64,000 nucleotides of DNA from positions 558,001 to 622,000 of the forward strand of contig JADJHJ010000001.1 of assembly GCA_016707605.1 (NCBI GenBank), in the 5' to 3' direction. The DNA is from Candidatus Promineofilum glycogenicum (lineage in GTDB: Bacteria > Chloroflexota > Anaerolineae > Promineifilales > Promineifilaceae). Shown here piece by piece: positions 9,032 to 18,026 of this stretch (the stretch's first letter is position 1; every line of letters starts with the position of its first letter). The notes beneath the pieces were generated by a model. The model made no database searches, was not told the DNA's origin, and saw only the letters and a program-made list of their open reading frames with translations. The translations under genes and the position numbers were made by a program.

Positions 9032-9568
9032 ATGCTTAGAAAAACGACAACCCATCAACCCGCGCCCGGCGCGACCCGGCGGGCCACGCCCTGGCTGTGG
9101 CTGGGGCTGGGCACGCTGGTGACCATCATCGGCCTCGTGGCCGTTCTGGGGGCGCTGGCCGCCTATCTGACCCGCCCGCCGGCCGAGACGGCGGCCGAGA
9201 CCGCGCCGACGATCATTCGCCTGACGGCCCCGCCCGTGCCCACGGCGACCGTGGCCGTCCTGGTGCTCCCGCCGACGGCCGCGCCGACGGCCACACCCGT
9301 GCCCACGCCCGACGTCTCCGTGGCCCCGGCCGAGGTGACGGCCGGCTACTACGCCACCGTCGTGGAGACGGGCGGCGTCGGCGTGACGGTGCGCAACGGG
9401 CCGAGCACGGCCAACATCCCGGTCACCGTGGCCGGGGAGAACAGCGTCGTGCAGGTCATCGAGGGGCCGACGCCGGGCGGGGAGTATCAGTGGTGGCGTG
9501 TGCGCCTGCCCGACGGCACGGAAGGCTGGGTGGCCGGCGACTTCCTGGCCCCCGCCGCCGCGCCTTAA
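9032..9568 (+). CDS. Membrane-anchored bacterial SH3 domain protein
   Basis: This 178-residue protein has a short cytosolic N-terminus, one membrane helix (about residues 22-46, WLWLGLGTLVTIIGLVAVLG), a Thr/Pro/Ala-rich linker (about 50-105) and a C-terminal SH3b domain (GVGVTVRNGPSTANIPV, then WWRVRLPDGTEGWVAGDFL). SH3b domains usually bind cell-wall material or peptides outside the membrane. It follows the phosphatase gene by 3 nt and is probably co-transcribed; a large palindrome lies downstream. Exact role unknown. Confidence 0.85.
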   Translation: MLRKTTTHQPAPGATRRATPWLWLGLGTLVTIIGLVAVLGALAAYLTRPPAETAAETAPTIIRLTAPPVPTATVAVLVLPPTAAPTATPVPTPDVSVAPAEVTAGYYATVVETGGVGVTVRNGPSTANIPVTVAGENSVVQVIEGPTPGGEYQWWRVRLPDGTEGWVAGDFLAPAAAP

Positions 9569-9576
9569 TGAAGATG

Positions 9577-9684
9577 GAGAGGGACGCGGAGAAACGCAGA
9601 GGGGCGCAGAGAGACGCGGAGAAAGAAGATTGTTTCTTCCTCCGTGTCTCTCCGCGCTCCCCTGCGTTTCTCCGCGTCCCTCTC
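9577..9684. repeat. Long imperfect palindrome (GACGCGGAGAAACGC family)
   Basis: The left arm (9577-9627, GAGAGGGACGCGGAGAAACG..) pairs over about 50 bases with the right arm (9634-9684, ending ..TCCGCGTCCCTCTC). It fills the gap between the SH3 gene and ligA. As RNA it would form a long stem. It is one of several unrelated palindrome families in this window that occupy gene borders. Confidence 0.85.
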
Positions 9685-9701
9685 AACTCCGGAGATGAGA
9701 C

Positions 9702-11726
9702 ATGGATGTAAAGGATCGCCTCGATCAGCTTCGCCAGGAAGTGGATTACCATCTCTATCGCTACCACGTCCTCGACTCGCCGGTCATCAGCGACGCCGAG
9801 TACGACGCGCTCTACCGCGAACTGCTGGCGCTGGAGGAGGCGCGCCCGGAACTGGTGACGCCCGATTCGCCCACGCAGCGCGCCGGGGCCACGCCGTCGG
9901 ACGTATTCGCCAAGGTGCGCCACCCCGCGCCCATCCTCAGCCTGATGAACGCCTTCGACGCCGAAGGGCTGCGCGCCTGGCGGGCGCGCCTCGGCCGCCT
10001 GCTGCCGGCCGACACTCACCTGCAATACGTCGTCGAGCCGAAGCTGGATGGGCTGACGGTCGTGCTGACCTACCGCGACGGCCGCTTTGTGCAGGGGGCG
10101 ACGCGCGGCGACGGCGAAGTGGGCGAGGACGTGACGGCCAACCTGCGCACGCTGCGCGGCGTACCCAAGCGCATTCCCGTCGATCCGCGGAGCGATGTAC
10201 AGCCGCCGGCCTATCTGGCCGTGCGCGGCGAGGTCTTCCTGCCGCTCGATAAGTTCGAGGCGCTCAACGCCGAACGCCTGGCCGCCGGCGCGCCGCTGTA
10301 CATGAACCCGCGCAACACCGCCGCCGGCTCCCTGCGCCAGCTCGACCCGGCCAAGACGGCCGAGCGCCCGCTGCGCCTCTACTGCTACGACGTAGTGGCC
10401 ATCGACGGGGGCGACTTGCCCGCCCGCCAGTGGGAGCGGCTGGCCTATCTGCGCCAGTTGGGCTTCCCCGTCTCGCCCGACAACCGCCACTGCGCCAATC
10501 TGGACGAGGTCGTGACTGTCTACGAGGAGTGGATCGAGCGGCGCAACCGGATCAATTACGAAGTTGACGGCGTCGTGGTCAAGGTCGACGACCGCGTACT
10601 GGCCGAGGAGTTGGGCTACTCCGGCAAGGATCCGCGTGGCGCGCTGGCCATGAAGTTCCCGGCGCGGGAGAAGACGACGACGCTGCTCGATCTCCAGGTC
10701 AACGTCGGCCGCACCGGCGTGCTGGCCCCTAACGCCGTGCTGGAGCCGGTGGAGATCGGCGGCACGACGGTCAGCAGGGCCACGCTCCACAACTTCGACG
10801 AGATCGCCCGCAAGGACATTCGCATCGGCGACCGCGTTCTCGTCAAGCGGGCGGGCGACGTCATCCCCTACATCGTCGGCCCGATTGTCGACGCCCGCAA
10901 CGGCGACGAGCGCCCCATCGCGCTGCCGGCGGTCTGCCCTGCCTGCGGCCAGCCGGTGCTGCAACTGCCGGACGAGGTGGGGCTGTATTGCGAAAACGCC
11001 GCCTGCCCGGCGCAACTCATTCGCCGGGTGGAGTACTTTGTCAGCCGCGGGGCGATGGACATCGACGGCTTCGGCACGCAGACGGCATCGCTGCTGTTCG
11101 AGAAGGGACTGATCCACGACGTGGCCGACATCTACGCCCTGCGCCGCGAAGACCTGCTGGAGCTGGAAGGGTTCAAGGACAAGAAGGTCGATAACCTGCT
11201 GGCGGGCATCGCTGCCAGTAAGGAGCGGCCGGTGGCGCGACTATTGACGGCGCTGGGCATTCGCTTTGTGGGCAGTGTCGTCGCCGGGGTGCTGGTCGAC
11301 AGCCTGGGCAGCCTGGACGCCATCGCCGCGGCCGACGCCGAGACGCTGCAAGCCATCGACGGCATCGGGCCGCGGACAGCCGTTTCCGTGGCGGCCTGGT
11401 TCGCCAACGAGGGCAACCGCGCCCTCATCGAGAAGCTGCGCGCCGCCGGGCTGTCGCTGGCCGCGGAACGCCAACCGCCAGCGGTAAGCAGCGCGCAACT
11501 GGCGGGGAAGTCGTTCGTCATCACCGGTACGCTGCCGACGCTGTCGCGCGACGAGGCATCGGCGCTCATCGTTGAGCATGGCGGCAAGGTCAGCGGTTCG
11601 GTCGGCAAGAAGACGAGCTACGTGCTGGCCGGAGAGAGCGCGGGCAGTAAGCTGGCCAAGGCCCAGGAGTTGGGTGTGGCCGTCATCGACGAGGCGGCGT
11701 TGCTGGCCATGATTCAAGGGGATTGA
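9702..11726 (+). CDS. ligA: NAD+-dependent DNA ligase LigA
   Basis: This 674-residue protein shows all LigA modules in order: the Ia domain with YHVLDSPVISDAEYD, the adenylation motif VEPKLDGLTV with the nucleotide-accepting Lys at residue 114, the NTase/OB region, a four-Cys zinc finger (CPACGQPV ... CENAACP near residue 410), helix-hairpin-helix repeats (residues ~450-570) and a C-terminal BRCT domain (AGKSFVITGTLPTLSRDEA). It seals nicks in replication and repair using NAD+. Length is normal. It is followed 10 nt later by moeA. Confidence 0.97.
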   Translation: MDVKDRLDQLRQEVDYHLYRYHVLDSPVISDAEYDALYRELLALEEARPELVTPDSPTQRAGATPSDVFAKVRHPAPILSLMNAFDAEGLRAWRARLGRLLPADTHLQYVVEPKLDGLTVVLTYRDGRFVQGATRGDGEVGEDVTANLRTLRGVPKRIPVDPRSDVQPPAYLAVRGEVFLPLDKFEALNAERLAAGAPLYMNPRNTAAGSLRQLDPAKTAERPLRLYCYDVVAIDGGDLPARQWERLAYLRQLGFPVSPDNRHCANLDEVVTVYEEWIERRNRINYEVDGVVVKVDDRVLAEELGYSGKDPRGALAMKFPAREKTTTLLDLQVNVGRTGVLAPNAVLEPVEIGGTTVSRATLHNFDEIARKDIRIGDRVLVKRAGDVIPYIVGPIVDARNGDERPIALPAVCPACGQPVLQLPDEVGLYCENAACPAQLIRRVEYFVSRGAMDIDGFGTQTASLLFEKGLIHDVADIYALRREDLLELEGFKDKKVDNLLAGIAASKERPVARLLTALGIRFVGSVVAGVLVDSLGSLDAIAAADAETLQAIDGIGPRTAVSVAAWFANEGNRALIEKLRAAGLSLAAERQPPAVSSAQLAGKSFVITGTLPTLSRDEASALIVEHGGKVSGSVGKKTSYVLAGESAGSKLAKAQELGVAVIDEAALLAMIQGD

Positions 11727-11736
11727 GCCGGCCACC

Positions 11737-12981
11737 ATGACCGAGTTCTTCAACGTCCTGCCGCCCGACGAGGCGCGCGCGCTGCTGCTGGCCCACGTCC
11801 GGCCGCTGGCCGAGCGCGAGATCGTGCCCACGGCCGACGCGCTGGGCCGGGTGACGGCCGCCCCGGCCACCGCGCCCCACCCGCTGCCCGCCTTTCGCCG
11901 CAGCGCCATGGACGGTTACGCCGTGCGCGCCGCCGACACCCACGGCGCGGGCGAGTCGCTGCCGGCCTTCCTGCGCGTCGTGGGCGAGGTGGGCATGGGG
12001 CGGGCGGCCGAGGTGGCCCTGAGTGTGGGCGAGGCGGCGCTCGTCCACACCGGCGGCATGATCCCCGACACGGCCGACGCCGTGGTGCAGGTGGAACACA
12101 CCCAGTACGTCGGCGAGGCGGCGCGCTTCCCGCACGAGATCGAGGTGTTGCGCGCCGTGGCCGTCGGGCAGCACGTCATTCAGGTGGGCGAGGACGTGGC
12201 CGCCGGGGCCGAGGTGCTGCCGGCCGGCCATCGCCTGCGGCCGCAAGACCTGGGTGGGCTGCTGGCGCTGGGGCTGACGACAGTGGCTGTGGTGCGCCGG
12301 CCACGGGTAGCTATCCTGGCCACGGGCGATGAGGTCGTGCCGCCCGAAGCCACGCCGGGGCCGGGCCAGATCCGCGACATCAACAGCTACACCGTCGCCG
12401 GGCAAGTCCTGACCGCGGGTGGGCTGCCACAACGAAGAGGTATCGTGTCCGACGACCTGGATGCCCTGCGAGCGGCAGCGGCGGCGCTGGCCGAAAGCGA
12501 CATGGTGGTCATGACCGCCGGCTCGTCGGTCAGCGCGCGCGACGTGACGGTGCAGGTCATCGCCGGGCTGGGCGCGCCGGGGGTGCTGCTCCACGGCGTG
12601 GCCACCCGGCCGGGCAAGCCGACCATCGCCGGCGCAGCGGCGGGCAAGCCGCTATTGGGGCTGCCGGGCAACCCTGTTTCGGCCATGATCCAGTTTGACA
12701 TGTTCGGCGTGCCGGCGCTTTACCGGCTGCAAGGGCTGGCCGGCGCGCCGCCGCGGCCGGCGCTATGGGCCAGGCTGGCCCATAACGTGCCCAGCGAGAG
12801 CGGGCGCGAGGATTACGTGCCGGCGCGGCTGGAGCAGACGGCCGACGGGCTGCGGGCCGTACCTGTCTTCGGCAAGAGCAATCTCATCTATACGCTGGTG
12901 GGGGCGGACGGGCTGATCGTCGTGCCGCTCAACCGCGCCGGGCTGATGGCCGGGGACCTGGTCGAGGTGCGGCTTTTCTAA
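11737..12981 (+). CDS. moeA: Molybdopterin molybdenumtransferase MoeA
   Basis: This 414-residue protein has the MoeA domains: an N-terminal PALPAFRRSAMDGYAVR region (typical MDGYA motif), the molybdopterin-binding fold with VAILATGDEVVPPEATPG and IRDINSY, and the C-terminal beta-barrel after LLGLPGNPVSAMI. It inserts molybdate into adenylylated molybdopterin. The usual SGGVS..GD motif reads AGSSVSARD here, a variation that may mark a paralogue subgroup. Its TAA is the first triplet of a palindromic repeat that it shares with the convergent gene downstream. Confidence 0.92.
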   Translation: MTEFFNVLPPDEARALLLAHVRPLAEREIVPTADALGRVTAAPATAPHPLPAFRRSAMDGYAVRAADTHGAGESLPAFLRVVGEVGMGRAAEVALSVGEAALVHTGGMIPDTADAVVQVEHTQYVGEAARFPHEIEVLRAVAVGQHVIQVGEDVAAGAEVLPAGHRLRPQDLGGLLALGLTTVAVVRRPRVAILATGDEVVPPEATPGPGQIRDINSYTVAGQVLTAGGLPQRRGIVSDDLDALRAAAAALAESDMVVMTAGSSVSARDVTVQVIAGLGAPGVLLHGVATRPGKPTIAGAAAGKPLLGLPGNPVSAMIQFDMFGVPALYRLQGLAGAPPRPALWARLAHNVPSESGREDYVPARLEQTADGLRAVPVFGKSNLIYTLVGADGLIVVPLNRAGLMAGDLVEVRLF

Positions 12982-13104
12982 AGAAACCGCAGATTACGCA
13001 GATTTTTATCCGCAGATTGGGCAGATTCAGAAAAGAGAATTGATTCTGAAAGACCGGACCTCTTCAATCTGTGTAATCTGTGAAATCTGTGGTTCCTTTT
13101 CTTT
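12980..13104. repeat. Palindromic repeat (CAGATTACGCAGATT family) between convergent genes
   Basis: The element begins AAAGAAACCGCAGATTACGC and ends with the near-complement AATCTGTGGTTCCTTTTCTTT, with imperfect internal repeats of CAGATT. It fills the whole gap between moeA and the convergent lipoprotein gene, and the stop codons of both genes are at its two edges. The same motif recurs at 37413, 41756 and 56563. Confidence 0.85.
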
Positions 13105-14398
13105 ATGGCAGGTCGGCGGCGCAGCGGAAGCCGAGGGTGGCGTCGGCGTTGACCGGTGGGGAGGAGAGGCGGACGGCCGACAGGTTGAAGGTCGCCGTAT
13201 CGTACCACGACCCGCCGCGCACGACCTTCTGCTCACCCGTCTCCGGCCCGGTCGGGTCGGCGTCGGGCGAGGTGGCGTAGTAGGCCGGGTCATACCAGTC
13301 GGCCACCCACTCCCACACGTTGCCGGCCAGGTCATAGTGGCCGGACGGGCCGCGGCCGTCCTCGTAGTTGCCCACCGGCGCGGCGACGGCATAGCCATCG
13401 TTCCAGGACAGGTTAGCGTGCTCGGCGGCGCAGGTGGCGTCGCAGAAGTTGAGCCGCTGGCCGTGGAAGTCGTCACCCCAGGGGAAGCGGCGGGCGGCAG
13501 CATTGGCGTCGTCCCAGATAGCCGCCTTCTCCCACTCGGCCTCGGTCGGCAGCCGCGCCTCGCGCCAGGCGCAGAAGGCCGCCGCGCCATACCACGTCGC
13601 CCCGGCCGCCGGCGATTGCGCCCGGTCGGCGGCAACGGTAGCCACGCCGTTCTCCCAGCCGATACGGCTCTGGTCGGGGTCGAGGCACGGCTGCCCCTGG
13701 CAGACAGCCCCCTCGCCGCCAATGACGTTCAGAAACTCGACGTAGGCGGCGTTGGTCACCTCGTGCGTGTCAAGATAGAACGGCGCGAGCAGGACGGTGT
13801 GGGCCGGCTCGGCCGAAGTGAACCAGTCGCGGCGGCAATCGGCGCTGAACGTCGCGCAGGCGGCCAGCAGGTCGTCGGCCGCCGCGCCCATCTGGAAGAA
13901 GCCGCCGGCGACCAGGGTCATCGAGCCGCCGGGAGCGGCGACAACCAGCGGCAGCGGCGTGGGCGAGGGCTGGGGCGTGGCGGTGGCCGTGGCCGTGGGG
14001 GGCGGCGTGGCGGTGGGCGGCGCGGTCGGCGACGGTTGGACGGCGGTCGTCGGCGCGCCGGTTGGCGCGCCGGTGGGTGGGTCGAAGGTAAAGACGGGCG
14101 TGGGCGGGGCGTCGCCGGCGGTCGATGGCACGGCGGAGGGCAGCGCCAGCGGCGAAGTGGGCGATGCGACCGGGGCGGCGTCTGTCGCGCCGGCGGCCAG
14201 CGCGGCGACGTTGGCCTCGGCCGTCGCGCCCCACGGCTCCAGCGTGGCCTGCATCTCGACCGCCAACGTGGCGATGGCCGCGCCGACCTCGTCGCGGGTG
14301 CAACCCGCGGCGAAGAGTAGCATGAAAAGAGCAACAAAGAGGGGAAACACTGCCGGGCCGCGCCGCCTGGCGACTGCTGCGATGCGTTCGGTTGGCAT
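13103..14398 (-). CDS. Lipoprotein with formylglycine-generating-enzyme (SUMF1) fold domain
   Basis: The 431-residue product starts with a lipoprotein signal ending in FAAGC (Cys about residue 32), followed by a Thr/Pro/Ala-rich linker (~60-160) and an FGE-sulfatase-type domain from about residue 168 (MTLVAGGFFQMGAAADD, PFYLDTHEVTNAAYVEFL, RLPTEAEWEKAA, HYDLAGNVWEWVADW, VVRGGSWYDTA, TLGFRCA). The oxidising cysteine pair of true formylglycine-generating enzymes is absent: the corresponding stretch reads NLSAVRLSSPP. It is therefore likely a binding or unknown-activity member exposed on the cell surface. It converges with moeA across a palindrome. Confidence 0.88.
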   Translation of the reverse strand: MPTERIAAVARRRGPAVFPLFVALFMLLFAAGCTRDEVGAAIATLAVEMQATLEPWGATAEANVAALAAGATDAAPVASPTSPLALPSAVPSTAGDAPPTPVFTFDPPTGAPTGAPTTAVQPSPTAPPTATPPPTATATATPQPSPTPLPLVVAAPGGSMTLVAGGFFQMGAAADDLLAACATFSADCRRDWFTSAEPAHTVLLAPFYLDTHEVTNAAYVEFLNVIGGEGAVCQGQPCLDPDQSRIGWENGVATVAADRAQSPAAGATWYGAAAFCAWREARLPTEAEWEKAAIWDDANAAARRFPWGDDFHGQRLNFCDATCAAEHANLSWNDGYAVAAPVGNYEDGRGPSGHYDLAGNVWEWVADWYDPAYYATSPDADPTGPETGEQKVVRGGSWYDTATFNLSAVRLSSPPVNADATLGFRCAADLP

Positions 14399-14571
14399 GG
14401 GACTTCCGTATGCTTGCGAGACTGGCCCGTGGGTTTGTGTGACGGGCGATCTATCTAAAAAGGGTACGGGCCGGCACCGCGGTCGCGCCGGCCCGCTCTT
14501 CCATTACGACTGAACTACCGTTACGAGGTAACTACCAATACAGTGAAGCGACCGCGTGCTAATCGGTCGGA

Positions 14572-15457
14572 TTAGCGCACCTGGGTGGGATCCCAATGGA
14601 TCTCGGTCAGATTGTTGCAGGCCTCATTGCCGTGGACCTTGAAGTCCTCCGGGCGGCCGTTGCACCAGTTGTAGAAGCCGTTGGCCGTGTTCAGCGTGCC
14701 ATCGGCGGCGACGATGCTGATGTCGTCGATGACGAACATCGTCCAGCCGAAGAACTCCGGGGAACTTGCGGCCGACCATGACGTGGAAGTACTGGCCCGG
14801 CTTGATGGAGACTGTCTCATCGCGGCCGACGTAGTTGCAGACCGCGGCCTGGTTGTCGCACACGAACTGATCCGAGAACAGCTCGCGCCAGTCGGTGACG
14901 CCGGCGGCCGTGGGCGAGTCGCTGATGGAGTACCAGGCCATGCTGTTGTAGGGGCCGGTCTTGCCATCTTCAAAGGCGGTGACGCTGATGCTGACGTAGT
15001 ACAGCCCCTCGACGGGGATACGCGTCAACTGCTGCACGGCCCCGGCGTAGTAGCCGCCTTCCTTGGCCCCGGAGTGCTGGATGAACCAGCCCATGGCGTT
15101 GTTGATGCCTTCGGGGTTGGCCGGCAGAGCCAGGTCAACCTCGTGCAGCCGTCCGGCCGTCCAGCCGGCGGTGGTGTCGCGCCAGAACGTCCAGGGGTCG
15201 GCCGGGCCAAGCGTGGTTGCCCAATTGGCGGCGTTGCCAACCACAACCGGCGCGTCTTCCCATTGGGTGAACGCGCCGTTGTTGATCAGGCTGTTGGCCT
15301 CGGCCGCGGCGATGCGCTCCGGCGTATCCTGGATGGTGTATTCGCTCCACGTGTCGTCGCTACTGGTGTAGGTGACGACCAACTCGGCAAACGCGCCGGC
15401 GCTGAGGACGAGCGCCAGCAGGACGCCGAACAGAATGGCTAGTTTCGATTTCTTCAT
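14572..15457 (-). CDS. Secreted protein of unknown function, one-base frameshift near the C-terminus
   Basis: The N-terminus MKKSKLAILFGVLLALVLSA plus AFA is a clear Sec signal peptide, and the start is supported by AAAGGAGAC at good spacing. The mature part (~260 residues) is rich in Trp and Tyr, with GGYYAGAVQQLTRIPVEGLY and YNSMAWYSISDSPTAAGV, resembling extracellular carbohydrate-binding-module-like beta-sandwich proteins. After VMVGRKFP the reading must shift by one base at CCGGGG (14757-14762) to continue as EFFGWTMFVIDDISIVAADG and end DPTQVR at 14572. Unshifted, the frame ends in Arg/His-rich nonsense. The indel lies in a homopolymer and looks like a sequence error. Function unknown. 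Confidence 0.75.
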
Positions 15458-15789
15458 CGTTTGAAGTCTCCTTTGTTACACTACATCTCTGGTTATGAAC
15501 TCACCGTGTTTAGGTGGAATTGACCGGTACTTTGGACGATAGCTTGCCTCCTGAGCGCCACTGGCGCACTGCCGGCGCTCCCTTTCCTCCTGGTACTTCT
15601 GACTTAGTTTGTACCACAGGAAGCGCGGCGCGGGCGTGAACCGGCTGTTAAAAACGGCCGGCAGTTGTGGCGCGGGCTGGTGATTGGCGTTGGCGCGCCA
15701 TGTTGTACGGCTGCCCTGGCGTCGGCCGCCCGCCCCTTGACAGCTTCCTCGTTCCCCCTGATACTCAGTCGGCAGCTAAGCGACACCTC
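15458..15789. other. Divergent intergenic region
   Basis: This 332-bp gap separates the secreted-protein gene (leftward) from trmD (rightward) and must hold both promoters. It contains the ribosome binding site AAAGGAGAC of the leftward gene at its left edge and a hairpin GAGCGCC...GGCGCTC at 15553-15580. No protein or RNA gene is recognised. Confidence 0.5.
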
Positions 15790-16533
15790 ATGCGTATTGA
15801 CGTTCTGACCCTTTTTCCCGGCATGTTCGCGGCCTACTTGGGCGAGAGCATCTTGCAGCGCGCCCAGGCGGCGGGACTGCTGGCGATCAACGTCCACAAC
15901 ATCCGCGACTACGCCACGGGCCGCCACCGCGTGACCGACGAGCCGCCCTTCGGCGGCGGCGGGGGCATGGTGCTGAAGCCGGAGCCGATCTTTGCCGCGG
16001 CCGAGGCGGTCACTGGCGCGGCGTCGCCCGGCCCGCGGCGCATTCTCCTCACGCCACAGGGCCGGCCGCTGACGCAGGCTCTGGCCGCGACGCTGGCCGC
16101 CGAGCCGTGGTTGCTGCTGCTCTGCGGGCGCTACGAGGGGGTCGATGAGCGCGTGCGCGAGCATCTGGTGGACGACGAGATTTCTATTGGCGACTACGTG
16201 CTGACCGGCGGCGAACTGGCGGCGCTGGTGGTCATCGACGCCGTGGCCCGCCACGTGCCCGGCGTGCTGGGCGACGAGCACGCCGCGGCCCGCGACAGCT
16301 TCGCCATCGGCCTGCTGGAAGGGCCGCACTACACCCGGCCGGTCTCGTTTCGCGGCCACGACGTGCCCGACGTGCTGCGCTCCGGCCACGCCGGGCGCAT
16401 AGCCCGTTGGCGGCGCGAGGCGGCCCTGCGCCGCACGTGGCAGCGCCGCCCCGATCTGCTGCTGACGGCCGAACTGGACGAGGCCGACCGTCTTTTTCTC
16501 ATGACCCTGGCTCTGGAGAGCGTGAGCCACTAA
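15790..16533 (+). CDS. trmD: tRNA (guanine-N1-)-methyltransferase TrmD
   Basis: This 247-residue SPOUT methyltransferase makes m1G37 in tRNA with S-adenosylmethionine. ATG 15790 is chosen because the family N-terminus MRIDVLTLFPGMF starts there; upstream in-frame residues are unrelated. The knot motifs are clear: GRHRVTDEPPFGGGGGMV, LLLCGRYEGVDERV, ISIGDYVLTGGELAALVV, and GLLEGPHYTRPVSFRG. It is usually followed by rplS, but here a thioesterase gene comes next, so the ribosomal-protein operon context is absent. Confidence 0.96.
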   Translation: MRIDVLTLFPGMFAAYLGESILQRAQAAGLLAINVHNIRDYATGRHRVTDEPPFGGGGGMVLKPEPIFAAAEAVTGAASPGPRRILLTPQGRPLTQALAATLAAEPWLLLLCGRYEGVDERVREHLVDDEISIGDYVLTGGELAALVVIDAVARHVPGVLGDEHAAARDSFAIGLLEGPHYTRPVSFRGHDVPDVLRSGHAGRIARWRREAALRRTWQRRPDLLLTAELDEADRLFLMTLALESVSH

Positions 16534-16560
16534 CTAGTTACTAGCGGCTAGTTGCTAATT
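16533..16560. repeat. Short AGTTACTAG-type repeat
   Basis: Just after trmD the sequence AACTAGTTACTAGCGGCTAG and the following TTGCTAATT contain overlapping inverted copies of CTAGT/ACTAG. It resembles the tandem TAGTTACTAG-type intergenic repeats seen with the other elements of this genome. It is short and may be chance. Confidence 0.35.
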
Positions 16561-16571
16561 GGAGTGGATTT

Positions 16572-17057
16572 ATGGATGGACGCCGTGTCAGTGAATCGCG
16601 CATTACCTTTACCCAGCCGATGGGCCTGGACATGGCCAACGTCCTGGGCAACGTCCACGGCGGCATCATCATGAAGATCTGCGACGAAGCCGGGGCGTTC
16701 GCGGCCATGAAGCACGCCCGCCGGCCGGTCGTCACCGTGTCGGTCGATTCGATGAGCTTCCACTCGGCGGTCAACATCGGCAACTTGCTGACAGTCGAGG
16801 CTGAAGTGACGTGGGTCGGCCGCTCGTCAATGGAAACGCGCATCCTGGTGACGGCCGAAGACCTGATGAGCGCCACGGTGACCCACACCAACACGGCCTT
16901 CTTCGTCTACGTCGCCCTCGATGACGCCGGGCGGCCGACGGACGCGCCGCCACTCATCGTAGAGACGGACGAAGAGCGGCGCTTGTTCGAGGAAGGGGCG
17001 CAACGGCAGGCGCTGCGCCTGGAGCGCCGCCGCGAAGAGCGCGCACTGCGCCGCTAA
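16572..17057 (+). CDS. Acyl-CoA thioesterase, hotdog fold (YciA/BACH type)
   Basis: This 161-residue protein is a single hotdog domain: MGLDMANVLGNVHGGIIM carries the HGG helix start, ICDEAGAFAAMKHA holds the catalytic Asp, and VTVSVDSMSFHSAVNIGNLL is the typical substrate-facing strand. Such enzymes hydrolyse acyl-CoA to free acid and CoA in the cytosol. The Arg/Glu-rich C-terminal tail (~145-161) is predicted helical. It lies 39 nt after trmD and 12 nt before a membrane protein gene. Confidence 0.92.
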   Translation: MDGRRVSESRITFTQPMGLDMANVLGNVHGGIIMKICDEAGAFAAMKHARRPVVTVSVDSMSFHSAVNIGNLLTVEAEVTWVGRSSMETRILVTAEDLMSATVTHTNTAFFVYVALDDAGRPTDAPPLIVETDEERRLFEEGAQRQALRLERRREERALRR

Positions 17058-17069
17058 CGAGCACCACCG

Positions 17070-17750
17070 ATGGCCACGCCGACACCCACCACCTCCCCAT
17101 CCGCCGTTCGCTGGCGGCCGGCCCGCCGCGACCTGCTGGCGCTGGGCCTGACTGCCGTCTTGATTGGCTACTTCCTCGTCTGGCTGCCGGGGCCGGGGGC
17201 GGGGCTGAGCCTCATCGGCCTGGAGTTGGGCGAGTGGATCAAGTTCCTCGGCTTCGGCCCGCGGCGCGACTGGTTCTACGCCCCGCCCATCGTCCTGGGG
17301 CTGCTCCTGGCGCTGTGGACGGCTACCTGGCCCAATGGCCGCCGGGCGTGGCTGGCGCGCGGGCTGGCCGTGGCGGTGGCGTTGTTGGCCTTCCCGGCCG
17401 TGGCGGCCATTACGACCGAGCCGCGCAGTGAGTGGCTGTTGCGGCTGGCGCTTATCGCCCTGGTAGGCGTTGTCGCTGTGGGCGTGGCGCTACCTGTGGC
17501 GCGGCGGGGGACAAGGTGGGTATGGGCAGCGATGGCGATTGTGGCGCTCGTTGGCGCGATTGGCCCAACGTGGCACTATCTGGCGGCGCGGTCGCTGGTC
17601 GCCGCGGCGCTGCGGCAGCCGGTCGGCATCGGCCCCGGCATCTGGCTCAACGCGCTCGGTTGTCTACTGGTTGTCGGGGTGTGCCTGGCCGAGTTGGTCG
17701 CCGGACGAAACAAAAACCGGCAGCCCTCCGCGCGGAAGGCTGCCGGTTGA
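17070..17750 (+). CDS. Integral membrane protein of unknown function
   Basis: The 226-residue protein has about six hydrophobic segments (for example LLALGLTAVLIGYFLVWLPG, IVLGLLLALWTATWP, LALIALVGVVAVGVALPVA) after an Arg-rich N-terminus. The last codons (RNKNRQPSARKAAG) run into a terminator-like palindrome whose right arm contains the stop codon, so the original C-terminus may have been shorter. No family is recognised. It converges with the acyl carrier protein gene. Confidence 0.7.
   Translation: MATPTPTTSPSAVRWRPARRDLLALGLTAVLIGYFLVWLPGPGAGLSLIGLELGEWIKFLGFGPRRDWFYAPPIVLGLLLALWTATWPNGRRAWLARGLAVAVALLAFPAVAAITTEPRSEWLLRLALIALVGVVAVGVALPVARRGTRWVWAAMAIVALVGAIGPTWHYLAARSLVAAALRQPVGIGPGIWLNALGCLLVVGVCLAELVAGRNKNRQPSARKAAG
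17712..17748 (-). terminator. Rho-independent terminator of acpP
   Basis: The stem AACCGGCAGCC (17715-17725 and 17738-17748) has a 12-base GC-rich loop; read on the minus strand it is followed by TTTTTG. This is the 3' end of the leftward acpP transcript. The same stem overlaps the last codons of the convergent membrane-protein gene. Confidence 0.85.
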
Positions 17751-17786
17751 TCTTTCTGTGAAACGAGGCGGCAGCCGGAATGGCCG

Positions 17787-18026
17787 CTAGGAGCGCATCC
17801 GGGTGTTGATGTACTGGACGGCTTCGCCGACGGTGGTGATCTTCTGAGCTTCTTCGTCGGAAATCTCGCCCGCAAACTCCTCCTCGAATGCCATGATCAG
17901 TTCGACCAGGTCGAGCGAGTCGGCTTCCAGTTCCTCGCGAAAGCGCGCCGCGGTGACCACCTGGTCTTCATCTACGCCGAGCAGATCGACGATAATCGCC
18001 CGGACTCTTTCTTCGGTGTCATTCAT
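17787..18026 (-). CDS. acpP: Acyl carrier protein
   Basis: This 79-residue acidic protein carries growing acyl chains on a 4'-phosphopantetheine arm attached to the Ser of LEADSLDLVELIMAFEE. ATG 18026 (MNDTEERVRAIIVDLLGV) is preferred over the upstream in-frame start at 18044 because AAGGAGAGG lies 6 nt before it. Length and motifs are typical of a housekeeping ACP. The gene stands alone, with its own terminator. Confidence 0.95.
   Translation of the reverse strand: MNDTEERVRAIIVDLLGVDEDQVVTAARFREELEADSLDLVELIMAFEEEFAGEISDEEAQKITTVGEAVQYINTRMRS

Noticed and set aside
13103..14398. True formylglycine-generating sulfatase activator
   Set aside because: The fold is present, but the catalytic cysteines are missing from the expected C-terminal stretch and no sulfatase gene is nearby.
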